64,000 nucleotides of DNA from Trichaptum fuscoviolaceum (GCA_910574455.1 CAJSYZ010000008.1:3102707-3166706), one strand, 5' to 3'. Shown: positions 1 to 11,974, counted from the first letter of the stretch. The notes: generated by a model from the letters alone, not told the origin. Numbers and translations: made by a program.

Positions 1-418
1 TAGTAAGAATGAAAACGACCTGTTCAAGTTTGAGGACTTCCTGAGCTTCGACAAGTGAGAGAATTTGTATCAAAATATCTTCTGGTAGTCCAGAAAGCAG
101 CACCATAGCGGTGGTGATGACGGTGATCCTGGGCGAGAAATCTAGACTCAATGTAACTTGGTAAGTCTCGACGCTCGTAACCAGACCATGCTATTTTTTG
201 GATGTAGTAAGGCTTGCGGAGCACTGAGCGCTGTTGCCAGTGCCAGTGACGTCCAGGGTCCTCCGAGTCACGAGTCAATCAGAACTAGTATCGATACCGT
301 GACCGTCACGTGCACTGGCAAGCTGTGAGCAACTTGAAAAGCCTGCCCTCAGGTTGCCCTACATCGCTCCTTTTCATCACAGTAGCCTTTCTTATATATT
401 CCCCATCATAACGCTTCC
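1..418. other. intergenic, upstream of F-box gene
   Basis: No convincing gene is seen. The last 60 bases lead directly to the F-box start codon and should hold its promoter. Two copies of the octamer AACTTGAA/TTCAAGTT lie here (23-30 and 331-338); see findings. Confidence 0.4.
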
Positions 419-1993
419 ATGGAGTCGTTTCTTAAAAATGTCGATGGATGTACCCTTACTATCAAGGACTTTCACTCAGCGATATCATTCCCTACACCCT
501 CAGATGCTATCTTTGCCTCAGTGATACTTAAATACGCCAACCTGACGATGGAGCTCTTTGATGATTTGTTCACTATCTTTCATCTCACAGAGTTCCACTC
601 TGATAGTCTAAAGATGACTCGGACACAGGATATTTTGGGTCACATTGCGGATCAAAGGCGATCACTAGCAACTACTAGAGCCAGAGGAGCGGAGAGAGAC
701 CAATCGGTTCTACACTCCAGAGGCCGTGTTCCGTTGCTTGTCGTCGATCTCGTTGCAGAACATCTTGACACCGAGAGACTACCATTCCATAGAACAATTC
801 TGAGCCGAGACCCTGCTAGCGAAGCAGACGACCTACTTCGGGATATGAGTTTAGTTCATCGGTCATGGACGGAAGCTGCGCAGCGTTCTCTCCGAAGGCG
901 TATTTGCTTTAGAGGGCAATTGGATCTGGGTCTACTACTTCAGAGCCCGCAATTGGGTCCATGGGTTCGCGATCTTAGCATCATATCCTACCTCTTCCCT
1001 CTTGCCATCGCCGAAGGCCATCCGGGCTTTAACTACGGGGACACGCCGAAACTCATAAAAACAATACTGAAAATATGTCCAAACGTTGTAAATCTGCACC
1101 TTCAGGACTTCCAGCCACGGATGGTTAGTGTGGCTTCACCATCCAGATCGCCTGTAAATGGTACTTCTAATGACATCGTGCCCGCACTTGGCGATCTAAA
1201 TTTCCTGGAGAACATTTGGCTTCATCAAGTTTACGATCCGCCCGCTACGAGCCTCCCGGAATTGTGCGCATTGATCCCTCGCCTTCAGTGTCTGAAGAGC
1301 CTAAGCCTTCAAAATTGGACCGAAAGAAACACAGTGGAACTGGAAACTGACCAGCAGTCTTCCACAATAACATCCGTAGATGTGTCGGGTTCTAATGGGC
1401 AGCTGGAGGCTTTGTCACTGATTGGTATAAACGATACAAGCCCTTTGAGTCGGTTGACGAACGCATTACAGGAGCACACGCCAACTGTGTTAGAGTTGTC
1501 CCTCTACGACATGAGGTTTCCGCCTGGCATCGGCCCGGGAACGGGTTTACGAACGAAGGGACATCAACCTTTTGTAGAACCTGTTAAACCTTACATCACG
1601 AAACTCATGCTCTCTGAGTATCTGCCCGAAGATGATGTCACCTCCGTGGTGAAACAGTTCCCATCGTTAAAGGTCTTAGTTCTGTGCATAGCCTACTTTT
1701 CGAGCTTACCACATCCTCCTTTCGTCCTCCCTTCCTCTACTCGTTTTTTGCACGTCCACTTCTGCATGGTGCCTACCGAGGCGCAGGATCCTTTCGCGAT
1801 CGCAATGTTAGAAGCTTCGCCACTCGTCCAAAACTTATCAGTCTCGTACAACAACGTCGGGCCAGAGCATGGTTTTGAGATGACATTTACCGATACGATT
1901 AGATATTGCAAAGACAATAACGTGCAATTTGAACTGAACGAAGTAGAGGGCCAGCCCTCCTTCCTTGATCTACGATTAGACAAATATTTATGA
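419..1993 (+). CDS. F-box / leucine-rich-repeat-like protein
   Basis: A single uninterrupted 524-residue reading frame starts at the first ATG after a pyrimidine-rich leader. At about residues 100-165 it has the look of a fungal F-box: a 'VPLLVVDLVAEHL' helix, then 'MSLVHRSWTEAAQRSLRRRI', as in the large Agaricomycete F-box families. The rest is leucine-rich (for example 'NVVNLHLQDF', 'LKSLSLQNW', 'LEALSLIG', 'LSVSYNN'), consistent with degenerate LRRs that would bind a substrate. By family analogy it would link Skp1 in an SCF ubiquitin ligase to an unknown target. The N-terminal 100 residues are not recognised. These families are lineage-expanded and usually individually uncharacterised. The coding call is firm; the F-box call is moderate because the motif is divergent. 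Confidence 0.75.
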   Translation: MESFLKNVDGCTLTIKDFHSAISFPTPSDAIFASVILKYANLTMELFDDLFTIFHLTEFHSDSLKMTRTQDILGHIADQRRSLATTRARGAERDQSVLHSRGRVPLLVVDLVAEHLDTERLPFHRTILSRDPASEADDLLRDMSLVHRSWTEAAQRSLRRRICFRGQLDLGLLLQSPQLGPWVRDLSIISYLFPLAIAEGHPGFNYGDTPKLIKTILKICPNVVNLHLQDFQPRMVSVASPSRSPVNGTSNDIVPALGDLNFLENIWLHQVYDPPATSLPELCALIPRLQCLKSLSLQNWTERNTVELETDQQSSTITSVDVSGSNGQLEALSLIGINDTSPLSRLTNALQEHTPTVLELSLYDMRFPPGIGPGTGLRTKGHQPFVEPVKPYITKLMLSEYLPEDDVTSVVKQFPSLKVLVLCIAYFSSLPHPPFVLPSSTRFLHVHFCMVPTEAQDPFAIAMLEASPLVQNLSVSYNNVGPEHGFEMTFTDTIRYCKDNNVQFELNEVEGQPSFLDLRLDKYL

Positions 1994-3174
1994 TCCGGAT
2001 TAAGCTTATTTTCTCGCTTTTTTCCTAACAATATGTTTTCATAGTCTCTTTTTAACACTTTCTACATCCGTCGATCTAATCTAAATGATCCCTTACAGTT
2101 ATGTTCACCTTTGGTTTCTACTATCGTATCTACGACAGTACAAATTTCTCTTGTTTGCCCTCCTATTCTTATGCCTCTTTGCATGGGCTGACTGAGGCAT
2201 GCCGCGCGGAAGCCCGGCTGAGCTCACCTTCTCCGAGCCCATGACCTTCTTTATGGGTCGTGTCTACAACGTCTTCGTTCTCTCACCACTTTACGATGTA
2301 TACGCAGTCCATGTCGTATTCAAAGTTTGAGTAGAACGTTCCTTGGAGTTTTTGAACTTGCAATCTATTCCAGCCTTCATTATTGTTCTTCAAGCCATTG
2401 TCCCAGCCTTACGCAACGATAGTTTCATTCACTCACTGGCAGACTGGCACAGTCTCGTGTATCAGCGCCGAACTTGAAGAACAGTACACGCAGCCCTATC
2501 AGGGGAGTAATTTCATCTTATTAGTTATGATAAATCAGATCACAGGCTCTATTTAATGATCATGAATTATCAAACAGGTCGTTCCGTGTATAAGTATCCC
2601 TGCAATTTTCAGGTAGTACAACAGACAAAGCTGTATGTGAGATACTCTCTATCTCGTCCCTTCGTACCAGTCTCTTTTTTCTCAGGTCATTATCTATCAT
2701 AGAATAGATTAAAAAAATTGCTTCGACTTGTTTTGAACATATAGTTTCAAAGCATGCGATCTTCTTCCGTGGATTTTTCCAGAACGTCTATGACGGGCTG
2801 CAACAGCCTATAAAGTAGAACGACAAGTAAAGTAGGAATTCAGGCACCGGAAATACTGTGTCTGCGTTGTCTGACCAGATATGAAGCCCGATATGGAAGT
2901 TATACAGACGTGGGAATACCTAGTTCTGAAAGCCGAAGAAGCCTACTATCTCTTATCTTCCCTTCCCGAGTCTTACTCACCACAACGAGTGCATGTCCGA
3001 TAAGGAGGTTATACGATCTTACCGAGAAATAATGTGCCGGTGCCTCTAGATATGCGGTCGCGGAAGTACTATGATGACTATCTCTTTGAAACTCAGACAC
3101 ACCGAAACTACTTATCTTGCGGAGTCTCCCTTGCCACCGTTGACGACTGCTCTGCTCTGTGTCCTTCGACCACC
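1994..3174. other. intergenic spacer
   Basis: AT-rich sequence between the F-box and oxygenase genes. Only short unsupported frames are present. One AACTTGAA copy lies at 2471-2478. The oxygenase promoter should be in the last few hundred bases. A frame continues upstream of 3175 to 3034, but the CACC-ATG context and protein alignment favour 3175. Confidence 0.4.
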
Positions 3175-4810
3175 ATGACTGTGCAGACGTTGCTTCAGGC
3201 TGCCGGAAATGCTGACTATGACTTCAAGGACATCCCGATCATGTAAGGAAATGAAGCTTCTTTTCGAACTGTAATTGCGATCACTGACTCGTATGGTTGT
3301 ACGTTCAGTGACATGAAGGATGCCGACAGTCCGGACCCATCGGTTCGACGACAACTTGCGAATGTCGTCCGTGATGCTTGTATCAATGTTGGGTTTTTCT
3401 ATGGTATTGCTTGGCCGCAAGGATGCATATGACCGGCGCTAATCATATAACAAATGTAGTGAAAAACCATGGCATACCGGAAGAACATATCAAAATGGCT
3501 GTCGGAGCGGGGAAGAAGTTCTTCGCTCTGCCGACTGAGACGAAGATGAAGGTCAGTATATCCTAACATATGCTTATGCTTGAGAGGAAATACTGATCCT
3601 TGGTATGTGAAGTACGACGTGAACCAATCCCCCACTTTCATAGGCTACAATGCCCTCATGTCACAGAATTCCGATCCGGCTAATACAGGCGACTTGCACG
3701 AAGCGTTCAATATTGGTCCGGAGGAGAACGACACAAGAACGGGATTTACTGAAGAACCCAGTCCAAACCTTTGGCCCACGGCGGACCTTCCAGAATTTCA
3801 GGAGGAAACTACGAAATACTAGTATGAGCATATGTGTCTTTCTCCTAGGGTGATCGTTACTAATACTCTTGAGTATAGCGATGATGCAGTCGGCCTCGCG
3901 AAGAAGCTGCTTCCTTTGTTTGCCTTAGCGCTTGACCTTAGGGAAGATTTCTTTGTGGACAAGGTGGCTTCGATGCTCTTCTTTATATTGTATGCCCATT
4001 ACTGAAATTCCTCCACTACACAGTCAAAAGAAGTGGCTGCCACCATGCGGGTGATACACTACCCCCCTCAGACAGGGCCCCATGACGACAGAGTGATTGG
4101 TATTGGTGCTCATACCGAGTGAGTGGAATTAGCATCATCAATAGTGTTCTCGATTTGTTAACGATACTCTTGCTCATGTGTAGTTTCGAGGTGCGATCGG
4201 TCGATTAGTTGGCTTTGGCTGCTTCTGTTGCTCACGCTGTTTAATTAGGCTTTCACCATTCTGTGGCAGCAACCCGGCGTCCCGGCCTTGGAGGTACTGA
4301 ACGTAAAGAACGAATGGATTAAAGCCCCTCCCATTCCTGGAACGCTGGTGATAAAGTACGCCGGTCTAAGTTCTTGGGTTGTTTTGTTTCTGTGCCCTTA
4401 TTGACAATTTGTGTGGTCTGTAGTCTCGGAGACGAGCTTGCGATGTGGACAAGTGAGCCCTTTCTTTTTTTTCTATCCTGGGGGCAGGTTTTCATCGGAC
4501 GCTCCGTACCATTCCAGATGATGTGTTTAGATCGACAAAGCATCGTGCAATCAATAGAACCGGTGTGGAACGCTACTCCATGCCCCTCTTCTTTGGGGTC
4601 GACTACGGAGTCATGCTCGAGGTTAGTCGCGTTTGAGTCTGCTTCTATCTTAGAATTTGTGTGACCCGCTGACTACTTACGTTGCGCCGCCAGCCAATCC
4701 CGACTTGTGTCTCAGACGAGCGGCCAGCCAAGTACAAGCCGATTCTCGCGAAGGACTACGTGAAAGACAAAGTCGACATCGCGTACCAGGCTAAGAAAGC
4801 CAAGAAGTAG
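3175..4810 (+). CDS. 2-oxoglutarate/Fe(II)-dependent dioxygenase (isopenicillin N synthase-like fold)
   Basis: A multi-exon gene beginning CACC-ATG ('MTVQTLLQAAG'). Recognisable blocks in order: N-terminal DIOX_N region ('VRDACINVGFFYV.NHGIPEEHI', 'FFALPTETKMK', 'SPTFIGYNAL', 'NTGDLHEAFNIG'), then the catalytic core. Iron ligands are H and D in 'AHTDFEAFTILWQQ' and the distal H in 'RSTKHRAINRTG'. The 2OG-binding R-x-S is in 'VERYSMPLFFG'. The C-terminus is lysine-rich and stops at 4808-4810. About nine short introns are needed; examples are the donor GTCAGT at about 3552 and the acceptor CCATTCCAG just before 4519. All key residues are present, so the enzyme should be active. The substrate is unknown; relatives hydroxylate or desaturate small molecules. 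It neighbours other oxidoreductases. Confidence 0.85.
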
Positions 4811-6109
4811 CCGTAAGCTTTTCTGTGGAACGGTGTATTTATCCATAGAATATCTATCATAGCAAGTAACTTACATAAAACTGAAGGTCAATAGACGGCG
4901 ATTGAGATATAAATTCCAAGGTACACGAGGCTTTGCTTTCCAATAAGTTAGGAGCCTTAGCAAAGATGATTGAGGAGATCATTTAGCCTCGTGCTGGCAC
5001 TGAGATAATAGAGCAGAGTGAGCGCTTAAGCAGAAGTCTTCTCAACCATTGATAGAAAGAACGATGCCACATACATGTCGCCGGTTCTTGCTCTTACTAG
5101 AACGTAACATACATATTCCTAGATGCCGAATTCCCAGCCGTACTCATTGCATTTCAAGCAATGTTCAGTTCGTGTCCCGATGCTTACCGTGACAATAGTC
5201 TTTGAGTATGGCAACAGAAAACGCGCTGCTCACATTAGTTAGCGCCGTCAGAGCCAGCGGTCCCCGACACGAACGTTAAGAAGACTGGCAAATTGAAGAC
5301 GGAGTAGGCAAAGGACGAATTTACAATATGCACACGGAGAGAAAAAAGCATAAGTATAGGAGGACACCTAATGAAAGGCGCATGGAGGAGTGGGGAAGTA
5401 AGGTACAAGGACACAAACAAGAGAGAAAAGTGAAAACGCACCAGGATAAGGAACAGAAAAGCAGAAAGAGACAAGGAGGGAAAGAAGAATCATAAGATAT
5501 AAGATATAAACCAATAGTAAACCACAGAAGCAAGGAAAAGGTACGAAACGATAAGAAAATGAAAACCACAATAACCTAAATAATACAAGTTACACAGAGA
5601 ATAAACTAGGAAAGGTTGCGATAGGTCAGAGATAAATTACAAAACACATTTAAGCAGGAACGAGAGAGATAAGAGAAACTTGCGATTGGCTGGAGGGTGA
5701 AAATTTTGCTTACTTTTCGATTAAAGTTCACGACGACACATCCCTCCCTCAGCTACGCTTCGTGTCGGGGATTTTGGACGCTCCGAGGCTCGGCCACGTA
5801 TATCTGGCTTGAAGCCTGAGTGTATGCTAAGCCTTACGGTCGTTCAACAAAAGACATGCCAGAGCCCGAGCACTCCGCGTTCAAGTTCAGGATTTTACGA
5901 GCTGGCCCTTAGTAAGTGAAGGAGCTTGCCGTATTTTCCAATTGAAAGGCGCTTGCTAATACTACGTTCGATATATCCATTGGACGTAAAAGGGCCACTC
6001 CATGATCTATAAAAGTGATTTCGCAGATGGTAGGGGGGATATATCAGAAACCTCCCCATCTACGGCTTTAAATTCGTAGAGAAACATACCGGTATACATC
6101 CTGACCAAA
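4811..6109. other. intergenic spacer with purine-rich stretch
   Basis: No gene is seen. The segment contains the purine-rich tract listed separately and the promoter region of the AKR relic. The minus-strand frames here are Phe/Leu/Ser-rich low-complexity translations of the polypyrimidine strand and are not credible genes. Confidence 0.4.
5290..5690. repeat. purine-biased (G/A-rich) tract
   Basis: About 400 bases in which the plus strand is strongly enriched in A and G, with runs such as GAGAGAAAAAAG, AAGGAGGGAAAGAAG and GAGAGATAAGAGAAA. It has no clear repeat unit and no conserved coding potential. Such strand asymmetry can reflect a decayed microsatellite, a nucleosome-excluding promoter element or a potential triplex-forming sequence. 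Boundaries are approximate. Confidence 0.5.
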
Positions 6110-7600
6110 ATGGCTCGCGGCCAGACCACCACCGACTTAAAGCCATCTCAAGCCGTTCCCGGTGTCTTTGGCCGAAGCGGTGTAAAGAAGACTGACTCGG
6201 ACATGCCGTATGGTTGTTTATACTGAGATTCACTTGCTTTCTCATGTTATCCCCTACCGCATAGTAAGGCTTGGAAAATCCGGTCTCAAAGTTACCAGGT
6301 TCATCCTCGGGTGCATGTCGTATGGATCGCCAGAGTGGATGCCCTGGCTTCTCGGAGAAGAAGAGGGGATTAAGCATATCAAGGTCGCGTAGGTCTTACA
6401 CCTTTTCAATTCGAGCCACTTCTTACCACTGATTATCCTTAATTTGCCAGTTACGACGCCGGTATCCAGACGTTCGACACAGCCGGCATGTAATCTAATG
6501 GTTTCTCAGTGGTCATCCTCGGAAAGGCGATCAAGAAGTACAACTTCCCGCGCGAAGAGATCGTTGTCTTGACCAAGCTCTTTTGTGTGGTGGGCCGCAC
6601 TCCTCGCGAATTTTACTTCAACATCAATCACGAAGAGTATGGATATGTAAACCAAATTAGCCTTAGTCGCAAGGTCAGAGCCTGGGTAGTTATGCCGCAT
6701 TGAACACAACAGACTCACTTCATTATCCCTATCATATTTTCGAGGCAGTGAAACACAGTTTGGACCGCTTGCAGCTTGATTACATCGATGTTTTGCAATG
6801 CCATCGATTTGACTCAAATACACCTATAGAAGAGACCGTACGCATGGTCATTCCCCTGCGCAACTCGATACAGACTGCATTCGCTGCTGCAGATGCAAGC
6901 ACTCCACGACATCGTCAAGGCATGGTATGTACGCTACATCGGCATGTCTTCTTGTTACGCCTGGCAATGTAAGAATACCCATCCAAGCGTCGTAAGAGAG
7001 GGTGACTAATATAATGAAATGCAAATTCCATGTCATGCAGAGTAAGCTGAAACTTCGAAGGCAACAAAAGGACGTGCACTCACGCTGTCTATTCCGGTAG
7101 ATTATGCTATCACACACACAATCTAACGCCGTTCATCTCGATGCAGAATTGTTACTCTCTCGCCTATCGCGAGGAAGAGCGGGAGATGATGCAAACACTC
7201 TGGCACTTCGGAGTCGGTTCCATCCCCTGGTCCCCTGGTCCCCTCTCGCCCGTGGCTTCCTCTGCAGGCCGATTGAAGAGCAAACAAAGACAAAACGTGG
7301 TGATACCGATCCGTAAGTATCATCTCTGTCTGTACAGTGCTATGCAAATACAGCATTGACCGATGGAATGAATGAAGCTTACTTGCAGTATTAAAAAAGA
7401 CGGAAGGCAATAAGGAGGTTGTGCGGCGCGTCGAGGAGATCGCGAAAAGGAAAGGACACAGTATGGCGCAGATTGCCTGTGCGTGGGTCTTGTCCAAAGA
7501 TCCGGTTGCCCCAGGCTGTTTTCCAAATAATTTGTTGCTGTCGGCGAAAACAGTCAACAGTCCTGAGTCAAAGGTTCCGTACTTTAGTCGGTTATGAGCA
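6110..7600 (+). pseudogene. aldo/keto reductase (AKR), disrupted
   Basis: The start is at 6110 ('MARGQTTTDLK'), followed by an intron and 'YVRLGKSGLKV' and 'ILGCMSYGSPEW', the fungal AKR N-terminus. Exon 3 reads 'AYDAGIQTFDTAGM' and then an in-frame TAA at about 6490, followed without a break by 'SNGFSVVILGKAIKKY'. The stop sits where the family has the catalytic Tyr of the D-x4-Y motif. The catalytic Lys ('VVLTKLF') and His ('LQCHRFD') are still readable. Two further lesions follow. An AC-repeat length change near 7110-7120 shifts frame just before 'LTPFISMQN'. A tandem CCCCTGGT duplication near 7220 shifts frame within 'IPWSPLARG'. The final helices after 'AWVLSKDPVAP' are lost. In its intact state the family reduces aldehydes and ketones with NADPH. 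This copy is almost certainly nonfunctional. Confidence 0.8.
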
Positions 7601-9111
7601 TACACGTATCAAATATACCATTATCTTCCAGATTAACACCATACTATATTCCACTTGGAAGGGAAAGTATGGTCTGGCAGATGGGCGTACGTATTTGGCT
7701 ACTACGTAAGTCAGACGGATTGCAAATTTCGGAGATTCAGGGTTGAAGATAACTGAGAGGTTTGTGCACCTGGGGAAACAATAGTCACGTAGCCAGACCA
7801 GGCTAGGGAAACAAATGTGTTCCGCCATTAATGTAAATTTGAACTTACCATACTTTTTTCTATCTATCACTTCAACGCATTTGATCTTCCACTGGCATCC
7901 TTTCCTCAAACCGCGAACTCGGGAGCGAACTGAAGTCAGCAGAAGACCCTGCACCTGAAGTCGAACTGATCCTGAAAGACATCCGAATGGACCTAACCGT
8001 AGTTTTTAAGACTATGACGGCCTAGAAGAAACCCTTGGATCTACGGTCGAATGCGAGTTGAAAGGGAACAGAGAGTGGACTGCTCGCAGGTTCTATGTAG
8101 TAGTTCCGTGATGGCTGTTTGTCGGACGAAAAACTCGGACATGATTCGCCACCCAGATCCATTTTCTATCACTCCGATGCTTTCGCGATCAAGTAGCAGT
8201 GATCTCAAGGCCTTCTAGTTGAGTGTTTGTATGAGGGAAAGAGAGGCTCCCGACCAGTGATTCAGGCAGCCAAGTTGTACCTACCTGCCCTAACGCTTGA
8301 AGTTACGTAGTAAGCTCAAGTTTAACTTCAACGTGTTCAGCTGTGGCGGGGCTTGATTGATGACCGCCAAGTACGTTTGGCATTGACAGGGCCTACTGTA
8401 ACCACCGTTGGACTCTACCCATGTCTTCAATCCTATCCCGTGTAAGATATCTCTGGAATTCATGTGTTGGAAACACTGGACACTGGCAATCACTTGATTC
8501 ACACGAATCCCCGGGAACATCCAAGTCCTTCGGCGCTGATCCTAGCTATGTTTGCTCACACAAATGCTGGACCCTTTCTCCTGCCTCATCTAAACTGCTA
8601 CATGTATAGCTCGACATCAACATCAAGCAATCATCGCTCGTCGGTCTAGGCCAATTCTCCCATCCGACCATCCCACAGACCCTTCGAAGCGACACCCTTT
8701 TAATACAATCTTGTTTCAAGATATGTTCTTCTTGACTTTATGTCCGCCAGTTGATTTGTACCCATAGGTGTATGTTTACCGATCTCGCGTGCAGGGCACG
8801 GACGAGCGCGCAAGGCAAAGATCCGTGGATACGACGCTCTTGATGCTCTGACCTGTCAATGCATGCCTCCGGTGCGAAAGTAACCGATGTTCGCCATCAG
8901 CATCGCATCGATTCGGAAACGCGCTCACAGAGAAACTTCGACGACTGCAGGTTCTGTTCTCTGCTTTTGAGTAACTTAGCAACGCGCCCAGGCTTTTCGT
9001 TTAACTTAAGAATCCGCCCCCTCGCAATGTCCAGAGGAACAACTTCTCTACAGACAACAACTGAATGCTGCTCATTCCCTTTCTACATCGATAAGTTGAA
9101 ACCCACGCATT
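7601..9111. other. intergenic spacer
   Basis: No gene with recognisable protein features is seen on either strand. The far 3' part of the AKR relic may fade into this segment but cannot be followed. The last about 100 bases hold the promoter of the secreted-protein gene at 9112. Confidence 0.4.
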
Positions 9112-9901
9112 ATGCTACTTTTAACAAGTGCTCTGCTTATTCTTGATCTGATACAAAGTGAGGCCCATTTCGCTATTTTATGCACCAGTCTAATCTATTC
9201 TTTTCCTATAGGGACTTTAGCGCAAAGCACCACTTCACTTTTTATACCGAGTTTCGGCGATGTTGATCTCCAAGGGGCGGAAGTGGGTGTCGGTATAGAC
9301 GGAACGACGTTCGTGCTCTCTGGCTCTTTCACCACTGATAGTTTCGTCTCTCCATTCACAAGTGAGCTATAACCTTCTTTTCAAATCCGTATACCTCCTC
9401 ATTTCTACTTCCATCTCCTAACACCTCTTATTAGTGACGCTTGTTGAAGGGGCCTCGCAAGTTGTCGAAATAGCCGCCGTCCGTACTGGGTCAGGACAGA
9501 ACGACGTCGTGGGCATCGGGGTCGATTGTGAGCTCAGTGGCCCGGGGAAGGAAGCGGAATGCGTGCAGGTCTTCACGTTCGCAGGCATCGACAAGGCTAC
9601 GACCTTGCAGGGCAGCATACTGGTTCAGCCTACTGCAGTGCCCATCATTGACGCCCAGACCGGAAGCGCGCCCGGCCCTAGCGGCTCTGGCAATGGATCG
9701 GGGGAAACAAGCAGCACAAGCGGTCACGGACCTGCCGCGACAGGCATGTCGACGCAGACTGCTCCGGTGATCGCAACCACGACTCAGATTAAGGTGCCTC
9801 CAGCGCCGACGAAGAGTTCTGCGGTTGCTCGTCGGCACTCGTTAGTGCAGAGTGTGGCCATGATAGCTCCTGTCTTGTTTCTCCTGTACACCTGTATCTA
9901 G
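9112..9901 (+). CDS. small secreted, probably GPI-anchored protein (paralogue A)
   Basis: Three exons: 9112-9157, 9212-9361 and 9435-9901. Exon 1 gives a hydrophobic signal peptide ('MLLLTSALLILDLIQ') joined by a phase-1 intron to 'RTLAQS', a plausible signal-peptidase site. The mature core has 'FGDVDLQGAEVGVGIDGTTF', 'VEIAAVRTG' and 'GIGVDCELSG', then a Ser/Thr/Pro/Gly-rich stalk, and ends with a basic spacer and a hydrophobic tail ('VAMIAPVLFLLYTCI'), the layout of a GPI-attachment signal. It is closely related to the gene at 10820, with identical intron positions and phases, so the two arose by tandem duplication. Function is unknown; cell-wall or surface location is inferred. The core has one Cys pair ('DCELSG', 'ECVQVFTF'). 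Confidence 0.75.
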
Positions 9902-10819
9902 TTTCCCTTACGAACTTTTGCCTGTTTTCCGTCTACCAATGCCCTGAACGTGCTCTTCTTCTGGCAACCGCGCTCTTGCCTTTCCTTTACTCCAAGCAAA
10001 CCCTTTACCGCCACCTTCGATGCTGGTCGGGTCTGTTGACACCCAGCAAGTCTCGAGCTTTATCCAGTGTCTTCTGTATGTGGTACTAAATTGGACTTTA
10101 CGAACTGGCGCAGCATCATGATAAATACTTTGCTATATGTACTCGGTTGCTCAGTTTGACTTGTAGATCTTTCAAAGCGTCAGCCAAAATTTTGTTCATC
10201 ACCATCATATTCTCGCTGGCCACGAATGGGTCAGACATCTTTGTCACGGTTCTATTTTAACTTCTTCCACCTCGAAAAAATGTTAGCATAATCTGATATC
10301 TCATCATTCGACGCTCAACAAAATGATCTGGTCTTGGCATATCCTCCTACCGCCGGTATCCCAGAATGTCTTGTGCTATCTTTGCTGTGTTTCCTCCACG
10401 CTATATGTGCTTTAATTACGTCTCCGCCAGTCAAAATGCGCCCAAGAAGTAACAACGGCGCTTGCTTCCTGATCGCGGCGGAACGATTGGGGCAATGACT
10501 CTTGGCTCCAACGTCTGTATTTCTTTGGACATGCTATGCATTCCTCCGATGTGAAGGTAGCTGACGATTGACCATCAGCAGCTCGTCGGGACGTAAGTCA
10601 CGCCCGCCAAGACACCTCTGCAACTGCTGGTGCGCGCGACATACGTATGGACATACTGGAACACACTTGACAACGCGCTCAATGTCGTTGGGCTTCTCGA
10701 TCGCTTAAGAAGTCGCTTGCGGGTAGCTTGCAAGGCAATAGCTTATACAGAACAACGGTAAGGCCCCACGCCTCTAAGTCTTCCAAAGAACCCTGTTATT
10801 CTACAGAGCATCGTGCGTT
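9902..10819. other. spacer between tandem secreted-protein genes
   Basis: No coding frame is seen. It contains the 3' end of the first gene and the promoter of the second. No long direct repeat of the upstream promoter was noticed by eye. Confidence 0.4.
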
Positions 10820-11717
10820 ATGCTGTACCTTGCGAGTACTCTGCTAGTCTTCGGATTGTCTCTTATCCATCGTGAGTGCCATTTCGCTACGTTATTTTTC
10901 CGCTCCATCAATCTCACCTGTGACTATTCTTCTGATAGGAACGTCGGCACAGGCTTCTGCTGTAGTGTTTGTGCCGGGCTTTGAAGGTGACAATCTTCAG
11001 GGCGAAGAGGTGGGCGTCGGAGCAGATGGCACCACATTTGTGCTCTCCGGTACTTTCAATACCGATGGGATAGTCGCTCCATTCACCAGTAAGCCGAAAA
11101 ACCCTGCTTCTGGGTCAATCCCAAGGAGTTATTCGTCTGATACTTACTTTGCTGCCGCGATATCAGTGACGCTCGTCCAAGCTGCCACACAAGTCGTCGA
11201 GATCGCTGCTGTGCGCACGGGGAAAGGCCAAGACGACGTCATCGGCATCGGGGTCGAGTGCGAACTAAGCGGGAATGAGGCCGACTGCGTGCAGGTGCTC
11301 ACGCTTGCGGACGGTGGCGGGGCGACAACCGTCCAGGGCACGATCCCACTCCAGCCGACTGCAGTACCTATCGGCAATGCCCAGGGCGGACGTGTACCTC
11401 CTTCAAGTACCGCTTCGCCGGGCAATACGCCGTCAAATGGGGATGAGGATGGGGATAATGGTGGTGATGGAAATGGGTTCGATGACGGGAACAATGACGG
11501 GCCGGGGGACGACGACGACGGACCCAGGTCAGACGATGGGAATGGCGTTAGTAGCCCAGCAGGTATCTCGACAAATCCTGCATCTGGAGCGTCGCCGACG
11601 GGACAAAGTGATATTCCTCCAGGATTAGCTCCGGAGAAGTCTGCTGGTATTCGTTTGTTAGCGCCGGGATTCGCTAAACTAACTCCTGTGTTACTTATTT
11701 TTTGGTCCTTGTTTTAG
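10820..11717 (+). CDS. small secreted, probably GPI-anchored protein (paralogue B)
   Basis: Exons are 10820-10871, 10939-11088 and 11167-11717. The true start is the ATG at 10820 ('MLYLASTLLVFGLSLIH'), giving a signal peptide that joins through a phase-1 intron to 'RTSAQAS'; the reading frame that runs through this intron is misleading. The core ('FEGDNLQGEEVGVGADGTTF', 'QVVEIAAVRTG', 'GIGVECELSG', 'DCVQVLTLADG') matches paralogue A. It differs by an Asp/Gly/Asn-rich acidic stalk ('GDEDGDNGGDGNG', 'GPGDDDDG') that may bind cations. The C-terminus ('LTPVLLIFWSLF') is hydrophobic, as expected for GPI anchoring. Function is unknown. Confidence 0.78.
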
Positions 11718-11974
11718 TTTACTCACTGAATCCGTCTCTCCGTTGTTAATATGTTTAGTGATGTTGTATTACATGACGAGATAAAGCAATATACGACTTC
11801 GCGTCTAATCAAAAAATATTGAGACTGATAACATTGCAATGAGTCTGAATGGAGTCTGCTATACACTTGAAGGTTCAAATTATATCTTACAGATAAAACC
11901 CCATATCTTGAGTCTAAATCATATCCGATCTGAGAATCCCGTCCAGTGCATCATAAAGGCAAAAAGGTGGATCC

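Noticed and set aside
5235..5571. Hydrophobic Phe/Leu/Ser-rich frames on the minus strand
   Set aside because: They overlap each other in different frames and arise from the polypyrimidine strand of the purine-rich tract. No conserved features.
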